A stretch of DNA of 64,000 nucleotides from Pithys albifrons albifrons (lineage: Eukaryota; Chordata; Aves; Passeriformes; Thamnophilidae): assembly GCF_047495875.1 (NCBI RefSeq), contig NC_092473.1, positions 13,235,733 to 13,299,732 of the forward strand, given 5' to 3'. This document shows positions 12,812 to 25,567 of the stretch, one piece after another; positions within the stretch are counted from its first letter, which is position 1; each line of letters begins with the position of its first letter. A program made the translations under genes and the position numbers. The notes beneath the pieces are model-generated. The model ran no database searches. It saw only the letters and a program-made list of their open reading frames with translations, and had not been told where the DNA came from.

Positions 12812-13913
12812 GCCGGAGCTGGGGACACACCGATGGCACTTGGGGACCCGCCACAGTGACTGTGTGTGTGGCACCGGGGCGGTGAACTGGGGGTGACCTC
12901 TCTATCAGGGTAGAAACGGATGGGAACACAGATGAGGCTGGGTTGGTGGTTTTTTTTTTCCCTGAAGACAATCAACTCTAAGAAAACATGGAGCTGAATG
13001 AGCTGAACCTTTGTTTAAAAAACAGACAAAAAGGAATTCTGAAAAGTGATGATTTTAACCACTTGTGAATAGTAGGGGTTTTTTAACCGCTTTTTGTAAC
13101 ACTGCTTCAGGAAGCAGCTCCCATGCCCTTCTCTTCCCTCTTTCTTTCTCTCCCCTCCTTCTGTCCCACCGTTCCCAAACAAGCAGGTGAATTCCCTAGA
13201 TGCAATGAGTGACTTTGTGATGTGATTTGAAGAGAAAACATAAATCCTTCCAGGCTCCTTTTTCTTCCTTTTCCTCTACTCTTTTTTTTATTCTTTTTTT
13301 TTTATTATTTTTCCCTGTCATCAAGGTCAAGTACAAGAACATAGAAAAGGGACAAATTTTTAGGTGAAAAGCAGACACCTCCTCTCTCCTCTTCTCCTTG
13401 CTGCTCCCCACATTAGGAGCACTGGCTGATCAACACAGGCTCAGATGTGTCACTGTGTCTGCTCTAGGCTCACTACTGGTGTATTTACACTTAATTACTG
13501 ACCTGCTTTTCTTTCTTCTTCAAATGGGACCTGCTGCATTCTTTAAATATTCCAACTCCAGGGCCTTTGGAAGAGGAGATGGCTCAAAAGAGCGCTGTAG
13601 GCACTGGTGGGTGAAGCAAATGGGAAGAATTCCATTGCAAGGTCAGTTTATTTTTGGAGTGGCTCTAATCCCCCCCGTGGACTGTGTGTACCATTTGAAT
13701 CAGTCATTTTTTAAAAGTCAAAGGACACAACCCAGCAAGCCAGAGGAATTTTTCAATTAAAATTGCAGTGACAAACTAGAGAGTCTACTAATTGATGAGG
13801 GGTTTGATCATCAAAGTTATTCTGCCCTGGCAACAGAACTTGAGTGTCCTTTCTCACCCAGACGCTGCAATCCTGTTTACTGGTCTGTAAAAAAGTATAC
13901 AGGGGCAGGGTTT

Positions 13914-13966
13914 GATTGGTTTTGGTTTTGGTTTTGTGGGGTTTTTTTGGTGGTTTTTTTTTTGTT
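13914..13966 (+). repeat. T/G-rich low-complexity tract
   Basis: GGTTTT units run into long T runs interrupted by GG, inside the presumed SDK1 3' UTR. In RNA this would be a U/G-rich tract of the kind bound by CELF-type proteins; that role is only inferred. Confidence 0.8.
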
Positions 13967-14066
13967 ACAAAGACACATCACACAGACTAGGAGAGTTTTA
14001 GTGTCCACAGGTGCCTTTTATTGATTCTTCAGCTTTGTATCTGGGAGAAGCACCAACATTTCTCCA

Positions 14067-14072
14067 AATAAA
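14067..14072 (+). terminator. SDK1: Candidate SDK1 polyadenylation signal (proximal)
   Basis: An exact AATAAA hexamer 1256 bases after the SDK1 stop. It is the first canonical hexamer I found on this strand downstream of the stop. A more distal hexamer stands at 15545. Confidence 0.4.
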
Positions 14073-15544
14073 GCTAATCAGATTTTCAGGCATTAGGGTC
14101 ATGAATTACCTTGTGCACTTTTACAGTCTGTTTGTGCACTTGAAACTACGGCCTTTGGAAAGAAGAGAGGGGAGTTCTAGTTTATTTTCCATCCTTTAGT
14201 ACAATTCACTTTTTGTTTTCTTCTTTTCTATTCTTTTCCTGAATCTGCAATGTTTAGCAGCAAGTTATTCACTCACAAGGAAGTTGTCAGGCATTTAAAG
14301 AATCCAAGTCCAGCCCTTGGACCTTAACAGTCCTGGGTCATCAGACTTTCAATTGCAAGGGTTTGAAAGGTGAATTGGGAAGTAGGTGAGTCCTTGCCAC
14401 TCCAGCATCTGGCATTTCCTCACAGGTGGATCAGCCAGAAAAATTGGTGCTTGTTGAAGTCCCACCAGGGCTTGTGTGGGCACTGTTACTGTTGAAAACT
14501 GCCCCTGTCCTCTCTGGGGATGTTTTTATCTCATCTAGGGATGCAGGACATCTGTGGCACGGGGTGGTGGTGTCTTCAAGGCAGGTTGTTGAAAACAACC
14601 TGCCCAGGGGGCCTGGTTAGGAGTATCCTGGTGGCACCTCACCAGAACAGTTGAGGTCCAAGGGCAAGCTCAGCCTTGCTATCACCCTTCAGTGCCTCTT
14701 GGACAAGGCAAATGATCTCAGAACTGCTTTTACTCTTTGGCACTGCCTCTGAGCACTGCTGCTTTTGGTGCATGCAGATTCTGGATAGCTTTGGCACTGG
14801 ATTGCTGTTCCTCTCCAAAGGCTCCAGAAAGAAAAAGTTCAAAACCAAAAACTCCAGTGGGTGTGTTTAAGGGCTTTTGAGTTCGGGATAATGATCCACA
14901 GCTCATTAGATGGCAAGGGATGCACAAAGACATGGGCTGGAGCCAAAACCCTGTGAGTCATCCCCCTCTCTGCACCTGGGTAGGATGTGTGTGGATGGAG
15001 AAGGGGCCCCAAAGAGGATGACTTGGAGTATGCTGGGAAGAGGAATGCAAAGCAAACAAAAAAACCCACTGCCTTCTGTGCACTTTGACTGTTCTCTTAA
15101 GCCATATGGACTTTGCTTTAATTACTGAACTGCCAAAATTTGTTTGCAGTCGGAGTTTTTTGTTTCTTAGACAAAATTATCTACGTGACTTTCTGTTATG
15201 TTTTCTTTTTCCTTTGTTATTTCCTGCATCAGATTACATATTTTAAATACCTTGGTTTTATACACTTTGACGTAGCAGTGCAATTGCTCTTGGAATTTTA
15301 ATGGCGTTTATCCAACAGGTGTGAGAGGTAGTGCTGCAGGAGGAGCCTTCCAAGAACCACTAAGGACTAGGGGATATAAATTAGTAGGATCAAACACTGA
15401 AGAGTTTGCTCCAAAGGAAAGCATAGTGTGAGTAGCTCCCTATCACCTGAATATTGCCAGATCTGAATTGGTGTAAGGTGCACTTACTCCCCAGAGCTGA
15501 TCTGATATCACATTGAGCAAAAACAAAGCAAGAAAAACATGGGA

Positions 15545-15550
15545 AATAAA
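15545..15550 (+). terminator. SDK1: Candidate SDK1 polyadenylation signal (distal)
   Basis: An exact AATAAA about 2.7 kb after the stop. Long 3' UTRs are common in neuronal adhesion genes, so this alternative to the proximal signal is plausible but unproved. Confidence 0.3.
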
Positions 15551-15599
15551 GGAAATGGACTTTGTGGCCGTTGCTCCACTGAAGGACAACATGGGGAGC

Positions 15600-18500
15600 A
15601 GCACAATCTATACAAAGTGAGGAGAAGAGACTGTTCCTTTTTTCTCAGAACCAGCTGCAACTAAAAAGCCTGAGCTTGCTGAGGACCTGCTGAGTGGGCT
15701 GTGTGGCTCTTTTCTTCCGACTGCTGCTGAAATAACAGGTTGTGTGATTCCTTTAGGACCTGTTGATCCAAACAATGGTATTTCTGTTCCATTCTCGTCC
15801 ACACTATCGTCACTCAGTTATGTTTTGTTTAGGACTTGGCTTTTCTGATGTGGGAGTTTATTTTCAATAGGCAATTGCAGAGCGTGGAGGTGCAATGCCC
15901 TGCTCAGCCCTCAGCTGAGCACAGGACGTGGGTTCTGCTGCCCAGGATCCTGTGGAGCTACATGGATGATGCCTGTGCCTCCTTCCTAACGTGCTGTACT
16001 TTTAAAATATGGTTAATGGGTAGGTTTTATTTACTTCAGATATCAGGTAAATTGTTTTGTCTGGAAGGAAACACTCCATCAGTTAGCAAGAAAGCTCTAT
16101 TTCACAGCTGCAATCTTGGGGAATTGCAGCCTTGAAATACAACTTTTAAACATTAGTTGTCGTGTTACAGTAACTTCACCCATCAAATCCACTTCCATTT
16201 CCATCTTCCTGTACGGAACAGTCTTGAAAAATGAAGGCTTATATTTAAAACACATTCTTAGGGTATTTTATTTTTATTTATTTATTTACCTTCTCCTTTC
16301 TCAGGTCTCTTGGTGGCTGTTACTAAAAAATGAAAACAGCACCATGAAATGACCAAGGGAGACATTTCAGCAAACAGTTTAACAGGAGCTTGTTTTTCAT
16401 GCACTAGCCAAGCAATATCCAATTTCCTGCAGGAAAAAAGTGCCCAAGTCTTCACCCCCTCCCTGGACTGAGATGGCACCAAGCACCACTGCCAGCGATG
16501 CTCCTGGCACCTTGTCCCTGTCATAAATGAGGTGCAAAAGGGCACCACGTGTAGGAGCTGCACTGTTCCAGCCTACTCCAAGTGGAGCATTTTATCCCCC
16601 AATACTCCATATCACACGTGGTGTGTCCCCCATCACAGCCCACACCTTTGGGTGGAGTGTTTTCCCACCTTTTAAAGCTCCCACGTTGGTGCAGGGCCAG
16701 CGCTGCGGGTGGAAGTGGCAGCGGTGACAAGGGACAGGAGAGGGCACTGTCTTGCTTTCATCAGTGACAGTCTTTTTGCCTGCCCTGGGAAGTATCCTGT
16801 GAAACATCTTCGTGGGGAGGGCAGGGAGAGGGGAGAGCACAGAGCAAAGGGTTTCATGAGCGTTTACTAAAGGAATCACACTGCAGGCAGCAATCCCGCT
16901 TTCAATAGAAGTTGGCATTACTGGAGAGAAGAAAGAAAAACATACCAAAAAAAGAGAAACTTACCCCAAATGATTTTTTTTCTCCTCATTTTGAGTGTTA
17001 AAGCCAGTGATGGTTTGCAGATGGGCCAAGATCTCACTTTTCCTCCTTACACCCAGGTCTCTGCCAGAAGCTGCTGTAGCAATTGTTTAGACTAAATATC
17101 CAAGCCTGTCTTGACATGGAGATATGTTTATTATCCTTGTCATTGCTTCCCTCAAGAAATCCATTGGGTCATCCAAGGATTATCCAATCTGCTTTCCAAA
17201 AAGGGAGGGGAGAGATATGTTTATATGTACAGAGCACTGGTGTCTTCTCCCACTCACTGCTTTCAGATAAGCAAGCAACTTGTTTGAGAAAAATCCTTTT
17301 AAAAGAGGAATTTATCTGGAAACTTAAAAAAAAAAAAGCAAGCCACCAGACAAAAAAGATAACCTTTGGGAGAGTCATTAGAAATCCTGAAGTCAAGAAA
17401 CCTGTGATATGTAAGACTGACCATGATGCCAACACCTCCTGTCATTACTGATCTCCTGTAGCAGCCAGAAGGGCACACACAGTGAGGGGTGATATTTGGA
17501 GAGGAAAAGCCATCACAGAACATCTGGTACATGGGCAGGTTGTACTGCAAATGGCTTCACTCAGCCTGGAGTTCCTGCTTGTTCAGTCACATTCCTTAGG
17601 TTGTTTTCACAGGGTTTTTGCCAGCACGTGTGGAACCCACACATCATCACAGCATTACTGGAGGTGGGGGAAGTTACCTCAGTGTGGCCTGCAGACAAAG
17701 CCACATGTGGTGATGTGGTTGTACAGCACCCAGAGAAACCTTCTCGTAGAAACTTCCCCTGGATTAGGAGCACGTTCACCCCAAGACTGAACATGTTGGG
17801 TCTGAAATGGCTCCACCTGACAAGTCATAGAATCCTAGAATGGTGTGGGTTGGAAGGGACCTTAAAGATCATCTCGTTTGAATCCTCCTGTCATGGGCAG
17901 GGACACCCTCCACTAGCCCAGGTTGCTCCAAGCCCTGTCCAACCTGGCCTTGGACACTTCCAGTCCCTTCAGTTGTTTGTATTTCTGTACTCCTTTTCCC
18001 TCACCCAGGCCCCCAGACAAATAAAGCTGGCTTGCACTTCCTGAAGGTGTAAAGTTTGCCACACCAGGTAGTAGAGAGCCACAGCAGATAAGCACACACA
18101 GAACACATGGGACAGGTGAGATATGTTTGAACAAGGAGTGAAATACCATTAGCACTTGAGATTCAGGCTATGACTCAGAATTTTATCTTCTCAAACTGCC
18201 ACCTGCCCACTTTAAATGGCCTTGGGGCCTCAAGACTTGGCAGGAAATCCATTATTTCAATGCTGTTGGATCACTGTGCACTTTCTTGGGGCTTGAATCA
18301 CTGGATATAGAGACAGGAATGGGGTTACAGAGCTTTATATCAAAGTGTTTTCCCATTTATGTTCAAATCTCTAGATTTGGGAATTTCTGCTACCACAGAA
18401 TGGCAGAGTTCTGCAGTTAGGGCACCTGGGAAGAGCCACCAGCACTCCCTCTTTGATGCCATCACACCCCTGGGCAATTCTGGGACCTGTCACGGTGCAG

Positions 18501-21500
18501 TGTGAGCTCTGAGGTAGCAGAGAGGTGCAAGAACTCCATATTATGCAGAGTTGTAGTTGGTCACTTTGCCACTCTTGGGATGGAGTCCATCCTCTGATTT
18601 GGTATCTGCTGTCAGTTTAGGGGTAGGACCACTTTATACAGCTGTGTTTGAGTTACCCTTTGGTGTACTACAGTTATGGGATCGTTGCTTTTAATTCAGT
18701 GTCTCTGTGGAGATTTGCCCTGGATTTTTGTTCCACACCTCTTGTTAGCCTCACCTTTACCACTCCACTATTTTATATGAGAAAGTTACTTCTTCTTTTG
18801 CAAACTTGCTTCTGATTAAAAGAACCCTTTTTGAAACCTCTGTCTCCTTGGTACATTTGTTCTGCAGAAGGGAAAAAAATATTTCCCCAGACTCTTCTGT
18901 TACTGAAGAAGTTTCTGGGTGCCTTGCCAGCACGCTCATGAGTTAACAGCTCAGGACAGTGAAAATGTAACAGGCTGAAATTCCTCACTGTTTGTTCTGG
19001 ACTGTAAAATCTTACAACCCCTTCTGCTTCTCAGCTAAACTGACACTCTCAAATAGTTTCCACACAAAAATTTGATCAGCTTTAAATATTTTATTATTTC
19101 ACAGTGATAAACTTCCTCCAGATCCTTAATATGAGAGAGTCAAAACCCACTTAGAAACAGAAACCCAAGGGGGCAACTCTTTTATTGCTTTGTCCACTTG
19201 CAAATAGTATTTGTCCTCCCCTGCAGTGTTGTAGCAGCCGTTAATCAGTTCCCACAACCGTGCAGGTGTTGGGGAGGCAGGACAAGATCCCAGCTGGGGG
19301 AAATCAGGGCAGCTCTGTTATTCCAGGGTGGTTGTTTGTGCTCTTCACCCACTGAGCATCTGGCCTAGAGAAGTAAACTAAACTCAGTCAGGTCAGCTAC
19401 AGTTCTGGTGGGAGAAATGAGGGCAAGAAATCAATGTTTTCCAAATGGGAGAAGGGAAGAAAAAAAGTCAAACTGTGAAGGAAAGAATTCATATTCTCCT
19501 GCTCCTGAAAGGGATATTATAAATAATGCAGTGTTGTATAAATACAGGCAGCCCTCTGCGGCTGGGAGCTTGTAATAACCCAGAGGTATCACTGTACCCA
19601 TTCTGAAGATGAAAATCCTCCCGCCACAGCATTCCGTGAGCGAGATATTATTCTGCAAAATTGCCATAAGATGCAGAAGTGCCTTTTTGAGGCCATTCAG
19701 CTCTGAAATGTATCATCCTCCAGCTTGCAGCCCTTACTCTTCTCAGGATGTGTTTCCTCCACACACGTTTTTGTGGCTGGGATTGGAGCACGGACATAAA
19801 CATGGGAGTGGATGGGAAATCTGCCACAGCATTTGTAGCCTAAACAATACCAGAGAAAACAGATTGGCTTCCCGCCCTGCCCTGAACAGCACAAGCAGTG
19901 GCTTGACTGAATCAAGTAATCTGGGCTTTCATTACTGATCCTTTTCCTGCTATTTGTCTCTTTTGTTCCCTCTTTTTCCCTCTGCGTTTTTGCTCCAGGG
20001 TTATTTATTTTTCTCCTTGCTCCTTTTATTTTCTTTTTTAAGACTGCCACTTGTTTTTATTATTTTTCCTCTCCTCCTCTTGCCTCACTAATTATTTTCA
20101 TTTCAAACCTGCATTTCCCACAAAATCAAAAGGAACTTGGAGTGAACACGTTTTTGTTGGGTTTTTGTTCACTTCCACTGTGCCCCAGGAGTTCCTTAGC
20201 TTTGCTGTCTTGTTTACTTGGAAATGCTGGGCACGTTCCTACAAGCCAAGGCGGGGTGGCCACTGACTTCCCAGGCTGGTAGAGACCTTCATTAAGTAGG
20301 CAATTGGCATGTTCATCCCCCTTTGTTAATGAGTCAGGATAATCCTAAATCAGATGAGGCAGATGTGGGAAGTCATTCTTTGAGGTTTTACAAGACAAAT
20401 CTGTCAGTGGTGCTGAAACCTGTGAAGTCTTGTGGAATCAGGGGATCTGCATCTGTGTGTGAAGAACCGAGGAAGCTGCAAACCATGGCTGTGTGATCAA
20501 AATGTGTTCAGAGGAAGAAGAGCCCAAGCCCACAGTGTCATTCAAAGGTAATCCCCTGCATTGTGCAGCTTCCAAGGGGTTCAGTGCACCCATCAAGGTG
20601 AGCTGGTGCACACCCTAGAAAAGCAGCAGTGGCAAAACCATAGACTTGTTCTTCACCCTGAGCTTTGCTAATCTGAGTTTGTGTCCTTTGTGCACTTAAG
20701 AGAAGGTGCAGGTGAGGCTAAAAGGCAAGTCTGAAGAGAAGGCATGTGTAATATAGTCCGGGGCCTTGTGCCAAGAGTGACAAAATGCCTTACAAACACC
20801 AGTGACCTCACCACAGCCCTGTCAAATTGGGGAGGATTAATATCCCACCTTTGGTAGGAGGAAACTGAGGCACAGGCAGAGTTGCCTGTGGGACCAAGTT
20901 GCAGCCTGTGACTGGTATCAGTGGGCCCAAGTGGCCTTGATTGCAAATGTCCTCAGCACAGGGCGAAGAAAACGCATCTTTCTTACAAAACAGCAGGATG
21001 GGTTATTTTTGGGTCTTTATAAATTGTCTGTTTTCCAGCACTATCATTCTTACCCTACCAGGGGAACATGACTGACCTAATTAGAGTCTAATTCCAACAG
21101 CACAAGGCTCAACTTGTAAATACAAACTTTTCTTTTTAAATTTTGAGTTATTTTTTATGTATGTACAAGCACATCTGATTGGTATAAACACCCCAAAGGT
21201 GAGGAGCAAGGGAGGAGCAGGGCAATGGGAGTCATCAGAGAAGCAAAACTATGGAAAATTTGGGATGAATAAGGGCAAATTTTCAGGTTGATTTACAAGA
21301 CTATGACTTAATCTGCTGGGAGACTGTATCCTCTGGGATTAAACCTCACATAACCTGATGGGAATTAGAAAATGTTTTATGCCCACCATGGAAAGGACTG
21401 GCAGAGGAGGGATTCAGTATTTCAATCCTCTGTCCAGCAAAAAATATCCACGGTGATCAATGAAGACACTTTCATTGATCCACAGCTGTCTCCGCACAAC

Positions 21501-24500
21501 AGAAGAAATTAAAAGGTGAGAAAAAGATGCTCGTTTTCAATGAAACCCATTTCAGGAAGCCAGCAAGGGTTAATCCAACCAGCCAAATGCCTGGCTTTAG
21601 CTGCAATAGAGAAATCCTCCCGGTGGGGTTGAGTGATAAGCCTCCAGCCACACCTGTTTGGATTCTCGAGGACTGTGCCTGAACGTGTTTGGGATGGCTC
21701 ACATCCAGCAGCTGCTGATAGGGAGTCCACAATGCTGAATGATTCACCAGCCAAACAGCTTCATCCCTGCTCTTAGTCCATACACAGAATGTGTCCAGAA
21801 AAAACATCCAGAACCTGGGCACTGGAGACAGAAGTGATGGGCCAAACTCTGCCCCTGGGCAGTGATGTGGCTCTGACTGCCGGGTCTGGCTGAGCAGAGA
21901 TCTGGCTCTAAAAGAGATTACACCCTCTGGGCCATTTCTAACGTGTCCTCATAAGATAGGGTGGGTTTGGAGGTATGAGGATTGTGGTAACAAGGCCTGT
22001 ATGTCACGTGTTTAGTGCTGATGTCTTCAGGGTCATATCATGATTTTTGTTTCTTTCTGGCTTGACTTCTGGGTTGGAAGTGGCTCAGCAGAAATTGAGG
22101 TCATTGCAAATGATGCAATGATGCCTTCTGCAAAGCACTGGCTGCTTTGTCTGGTGAGACCAAGCTACCAGCTGGGAGATCTGAAAAGAAAAAGGAGTTC
22201 CTCTCTGGTATAATGTGAGATGGGCAAAGGAGAAGTTGTCCTTGAAAGAGCTGGTGTCCAAACCTGAGCAGGGAGTGCACACAGCACTGCCCCGTCTGTG
22301 CTTGCTGTAGTTAGTTCGATACTGTAACACTGGCTGTGGCTTATAATTTTCCATCCTTGCTCAGAAATTATAGAGGAGTGAAAGGGAGATGGGTTTCAGC
22401 TGGTGATGCTTCAGGAGCATTGAGCAGCACTGCTGGATGAAAGGAGCAACGTGGTGTTTTTGCTCTGCAGAGGTCTCAGAAGTGCTCTGTGGTTTTGAGC
22501 TTGGTGAGAGGGAAAGTAGAAACTGGTGCCAGCCCTTGGTCCTTCCCTGGCTGCTGGAGCTCTTTGAGGATGTTATGCATCTGGTGCTTTCCCATTGAAT
22601 CCTTTTGAGAGGCTCATTTGAGAGCAAGGTTTGTAAGGAAGAGCCATGAATAAACAGCTTGTGATCCCATTTGTGGGACAAGAGGAAAATAAGAAGAGAA
22701 TGGTTAAGGGTGGGACAATCAGTGAATAAACCCCTAGTTATTAACAGGGCTGATATTTTGCTATGTCTCTTAGAAGAATGTTGTGCATTACAACAGACTT
22801 TTCCCCTAGTATGTGGAGGAAAGGAAAACCTTTGGGTCTACAATACAGCAGCCAACAAAAAAGCCTGAGATGCAGCAGAATGTGTCTCCTAGGGGTGGCC
22901 TTCTACCCAGTGTTCTGCACTTGCACAGGTCTTCTATCCCCTTGGCCTTGTTCAGTCCCACCAAGCAGACAGTGGTTAAACCACCTCTCCTCCAGGAGGA
23001 ATTCTGTAGTTTAAATTTTTATATCTTTATCTCTCTGGGAGCTTTCACAAACTGAAGTTCTGCATGAGGCATGAGGTTCAATATCCCCTCCTGTGCCCCA
23101 TCAATTCAGGCGTCATTCCCCCAGCTGGTCTAAGATGTATTTGTCCCATTTTTACAGCTAGGACTACAGCCAGGTATCACAGTTCATAACTCCTTCTGTT
23201 TGTGTTAACCATGGTGACCATCAGCCTTGGAATCCCCATAAACCTTATTTGCCTCTCAGCACAGAGGAGTGCAGGGTGTTGGCAGCAGCGAAGGGCACTG
23301 AGCTCTGGGACAACAGCAACATAAACTCAGGGGAAATACCTGATGCCAGGGCTGGGATAAGGAGTGGTAGATAATGTGCAAGCTAATATTGAACTGGGAT
23401 TGTTGCCATGTGGCAAGGCCAAACATGCCAGGATCACATGGTGGCCAGTGGATGAGCAGGGCAGGTGTGCAGGGCCACGGCTTCAGTGCTGTCCAGGACC
23501 ATTATGCAACTGCCTGCCATGGGGGAACAGGGTCACAGTCACTCCGCTTGTGCCCAGGGTATCAAAATTAATAGTCTTTTTATAGCCCTGTGCAGGTCAC
23601 CAGGGCTTCTGGAAGCCTTTCTAGAACCCTTGGGATTTGTTATTAATGGGGAAAGCAATGGCACTGGGTTGGAGTCAATAAGAAGCGTGAAGTCAGAGAG
23701 GCTGAGGCCACATCTGCTCCTGACCCAGAGGAGGACATTCCTTTTGGACCACTCTGGGTCCTTCATAGGTACAGATTATTAACCCTGGAAACATCACTAG
23801 GGCTGTAAACCAACTCTGTCTTATAATATATAACCATGCCTGTAGACCAGTGCACCGAAGAGGTCACTGGCCATTGATGTGACTTTTACCAATGGGGTTT
23901 CACAGCTCTCTTGGAGATCTCTCCTATAAATAAGTTATTATCTGAAATGGGAGAGGGCGGAAAGTGGCAATGGTGTGAAAGAGGTGAATTAGAAGCAGCA
24001 TTGATGTCAACTTGCAATGTGCTGCTGCTGCTGTTATTTTTGTTTGGTTTAGCACATCTGCTGCACAAGTGCAGTGGGGAGCACTCATCGCTCCCCTTTT
24101 CATGCCACAAGATGTTTTTGCTGGATCAACAGCCTTGGACAGACAACAGTTGTGCAGCCCAAAATTTGGGCTTTCTTCCTTTCTCTAAGACAAGGTGCCA
24201 GGATGCCATGGCAGCCCCTCACCTGCAGCTCTGTTGTGTGGTTTGCTTGCCCACAATGCTAAACCCCTGTAAATCCTAACAGAAAAATGGAGAGCCTTTC
24301 CCTCTGCTTTATCCCTTCTGGGTGCCATTTCAGTGATATTCCCATTAGGAAAATAGTCTCAGTATGTACAGACTCTACCACTGCATTTGGTCCAAAGGGC
24401 TGTATAAGTTTAATACATGTGATTTGTACAAAATTATCTGACAGTGAGTGTTCAGGATGGCCCCACCTGCAGCTCTGAGTCATGGCAGCAATTTTGGTTG

Positions 24501-24959
24501 GGAGATGGACTTTTTATTAACCATAATTTTCTCAAATCTGTGGAGCTATGGAGACAACAGTGCTTCAAGAGATGTGCAAAAAAGGCAAATCAAAAATCAG
24601 ATAAATAAGGAGTTTGCAGAAGTCCACCAGCCACGTGCATCCCTTGCAGATATGTTTCCAGCAGGGTGCTGCACAGCCACTTCTCTGCCACCATTCCCGT
24701 GATTTCTCCCTCTGGAGTGTTCATCCCTGTGGGCTCACAGGGAGCTTTAGGATGTCTCCGCTGGGAAGGGAAGAGCTGCTGATGGGAAATGGATCAAGAG
24801 GGATAGTCACTGTCCTTCTCAAAGTGCGTGACGGAGCGCTGAGGGTTTGATGAAGCTCTGCAGTTTGTCTGCTCCTTAGATCGTCACCTCTGCATCAGTA
24901 GATTGCTCCCACTCAAACCTGTTTTGGAGAAATGAGTAATTTCTTTGAATGTGAAGATG
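15600..24959. other. Intergenic region between SDK1 and CYP3A
   Basis: About 9 kb without a gene that I can support. It holds one antisense CR1 remnant (17825-17963) and an isolated AATAAA at 18019. Open frames of 60-180 codons occur on both strands but show no splice-site logic or protein family. Enhancers of CYP3A could lie here, but I could not find a clear DR4 or ER6 nuclear-receptor element by eye. Confidence 0.6.
17825..17963 (-). mobile_element. CR1 LINE 3' fragment, antisense
   Basis: The plus strand reads TCATAGAATCCTAGAATGG, GGTTGGAAGGGACCTTAAAG and on to AACCTGGCCTTGGACACTTC. This is the reverse complement of a CR1 3' end, so the element points left. Only about 140 bp remain. An AATAAA at 18019-18024 lies just outside it. 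Confidence 0.92.
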
Positions 24960-24960
24960 C

Positions 24961-25330
24961 TGCACCCACACCCCGATCCCGGGGAACCCTCACCCCAACC
25001 CCGGGGAATGCACACCCCGATCCCGGGCGATCCAAACCCCGACCCTGAGGGATCCAAACCCCGACCCCGCGCACCCACACCCCGACCCCAGAGATCTAAA
25101 CCCCGACCCCGGGGATCCAAACCCCGATCCCGGGGATCCAAACCCCGATCCCGGGGGATCCAAACCCCGACCCTGAGGGATCCAAACCCCGACCCTGAGG
25201 GATCCAAACCCCGACCCCGCGCACCCACACCCCGACCCCGGGGATCCAAACCCCGATCCCGGGGGATCCAAACCCCGACGCCGGATACCCACACCCGGAC
25301 ACCAGGGACCCAAACCCCGATCCCAAGGGA
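24961..25330. repeat. GC-rich minisatellite directly upstream of CYP3A
   Basis: About 17 tandem copies of a 20-24 bp unit close to GGATCCAAACCCCGATCCCG. Variants include CCCTGAGG, CCCCGCGCACC and CACACCCCGA. A higher-order repeat is visible: the 60-bp pattern starting at 25029 returns almost unchanged at 25179, an offset of 150 bp. The array ends about 95 bp before the CYP3A start codon. The minus strand carries many GGGG runs. No other array of this type occurs in the window. Confidence 0.95.
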
Positions 25331-25368
25331 CGAGCCCGGGCTCGACCCCGAGGGAAGCGCCGCCTCCC

Positions 25369-25376
25369 TCACGTGA
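25369..25376 (+). promoter_or_regulatory. Palindromic E-box TCACGTGA
   Basis: A perfect eight-base palindrome of the class bound by bHLH-zip factors such as USF, MITF and TFE proteins, 49 bp before the CYP3A start codon. Occupancy is inferred from the motif only. Confidence 0.5.
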
Positions 25377-25567
25377 TGGCGGTGGGGCCGGTGCGGGCCG
25401 GAGGCAGCAGCAGGAGGTACCACCATGGAGCTGCTGCCCAGTCTGTCCCCCATCACCTGGCTGCTCCTCAGCGCCTGCCTGTGCCTCGTGGCGCTGTAAG
25501 TACAGGCCGGGCCCGCGGGGTGACCCGGCGGAGCCGAGCGCGGAGCCCCCGGCCGGGCTGCGAGTGA
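25376..25567 (+). other. Possible upstream open reading frame overlapping the CYP3A start
   Basis: An ATG at 25376, with G at -3 and G at +4, lies 49 bases before the CYP3A ATG in another frame. Its frame crosses the CYP3A start codon and, unspliced, stays open to 25567. If transcription begins left of it, it would lower translation of the enzyme. The transcription start is unknown, so this is conditional. Confidence 0.3.
25425..25495 (+). CDS. CYP3A: CYP3A exon 1: membrane anchor
   Basis: 71 nt, the same size as human CYP3A exon 1. It encodes [20 protein letters not shown] and LVA, the signal-anchor helix that fixes the enzyme to the ER membrane with its catalytic domain in the cytosol. The donor is CGCT|GTAAGT. 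Confidence 0.92.

Larger units (their letters stand above)
12812..15560 (+). other. SDK1: Presumed SDK1 3' untranslated region
   Basis: The sequence after the SDK1 stop has no credible frame and carries U-rich and G/U-rich tracts of the kind seen in long neuronal 3' UTRs. Two canonical AATAAA signals follow, at 14067-14072 and 15545-15550, so the message could end about 1.3 or 2.8 kb after the stop. The true end cannot be fixed without transcripts. Confidence 0.5.

Noticed and set aside
17496..18044. A 182-codon plus-strand frame between SDK1 and CYP3A.
   Set aside because: It runs through an antisense CR1 fragment and has no protein-like features.
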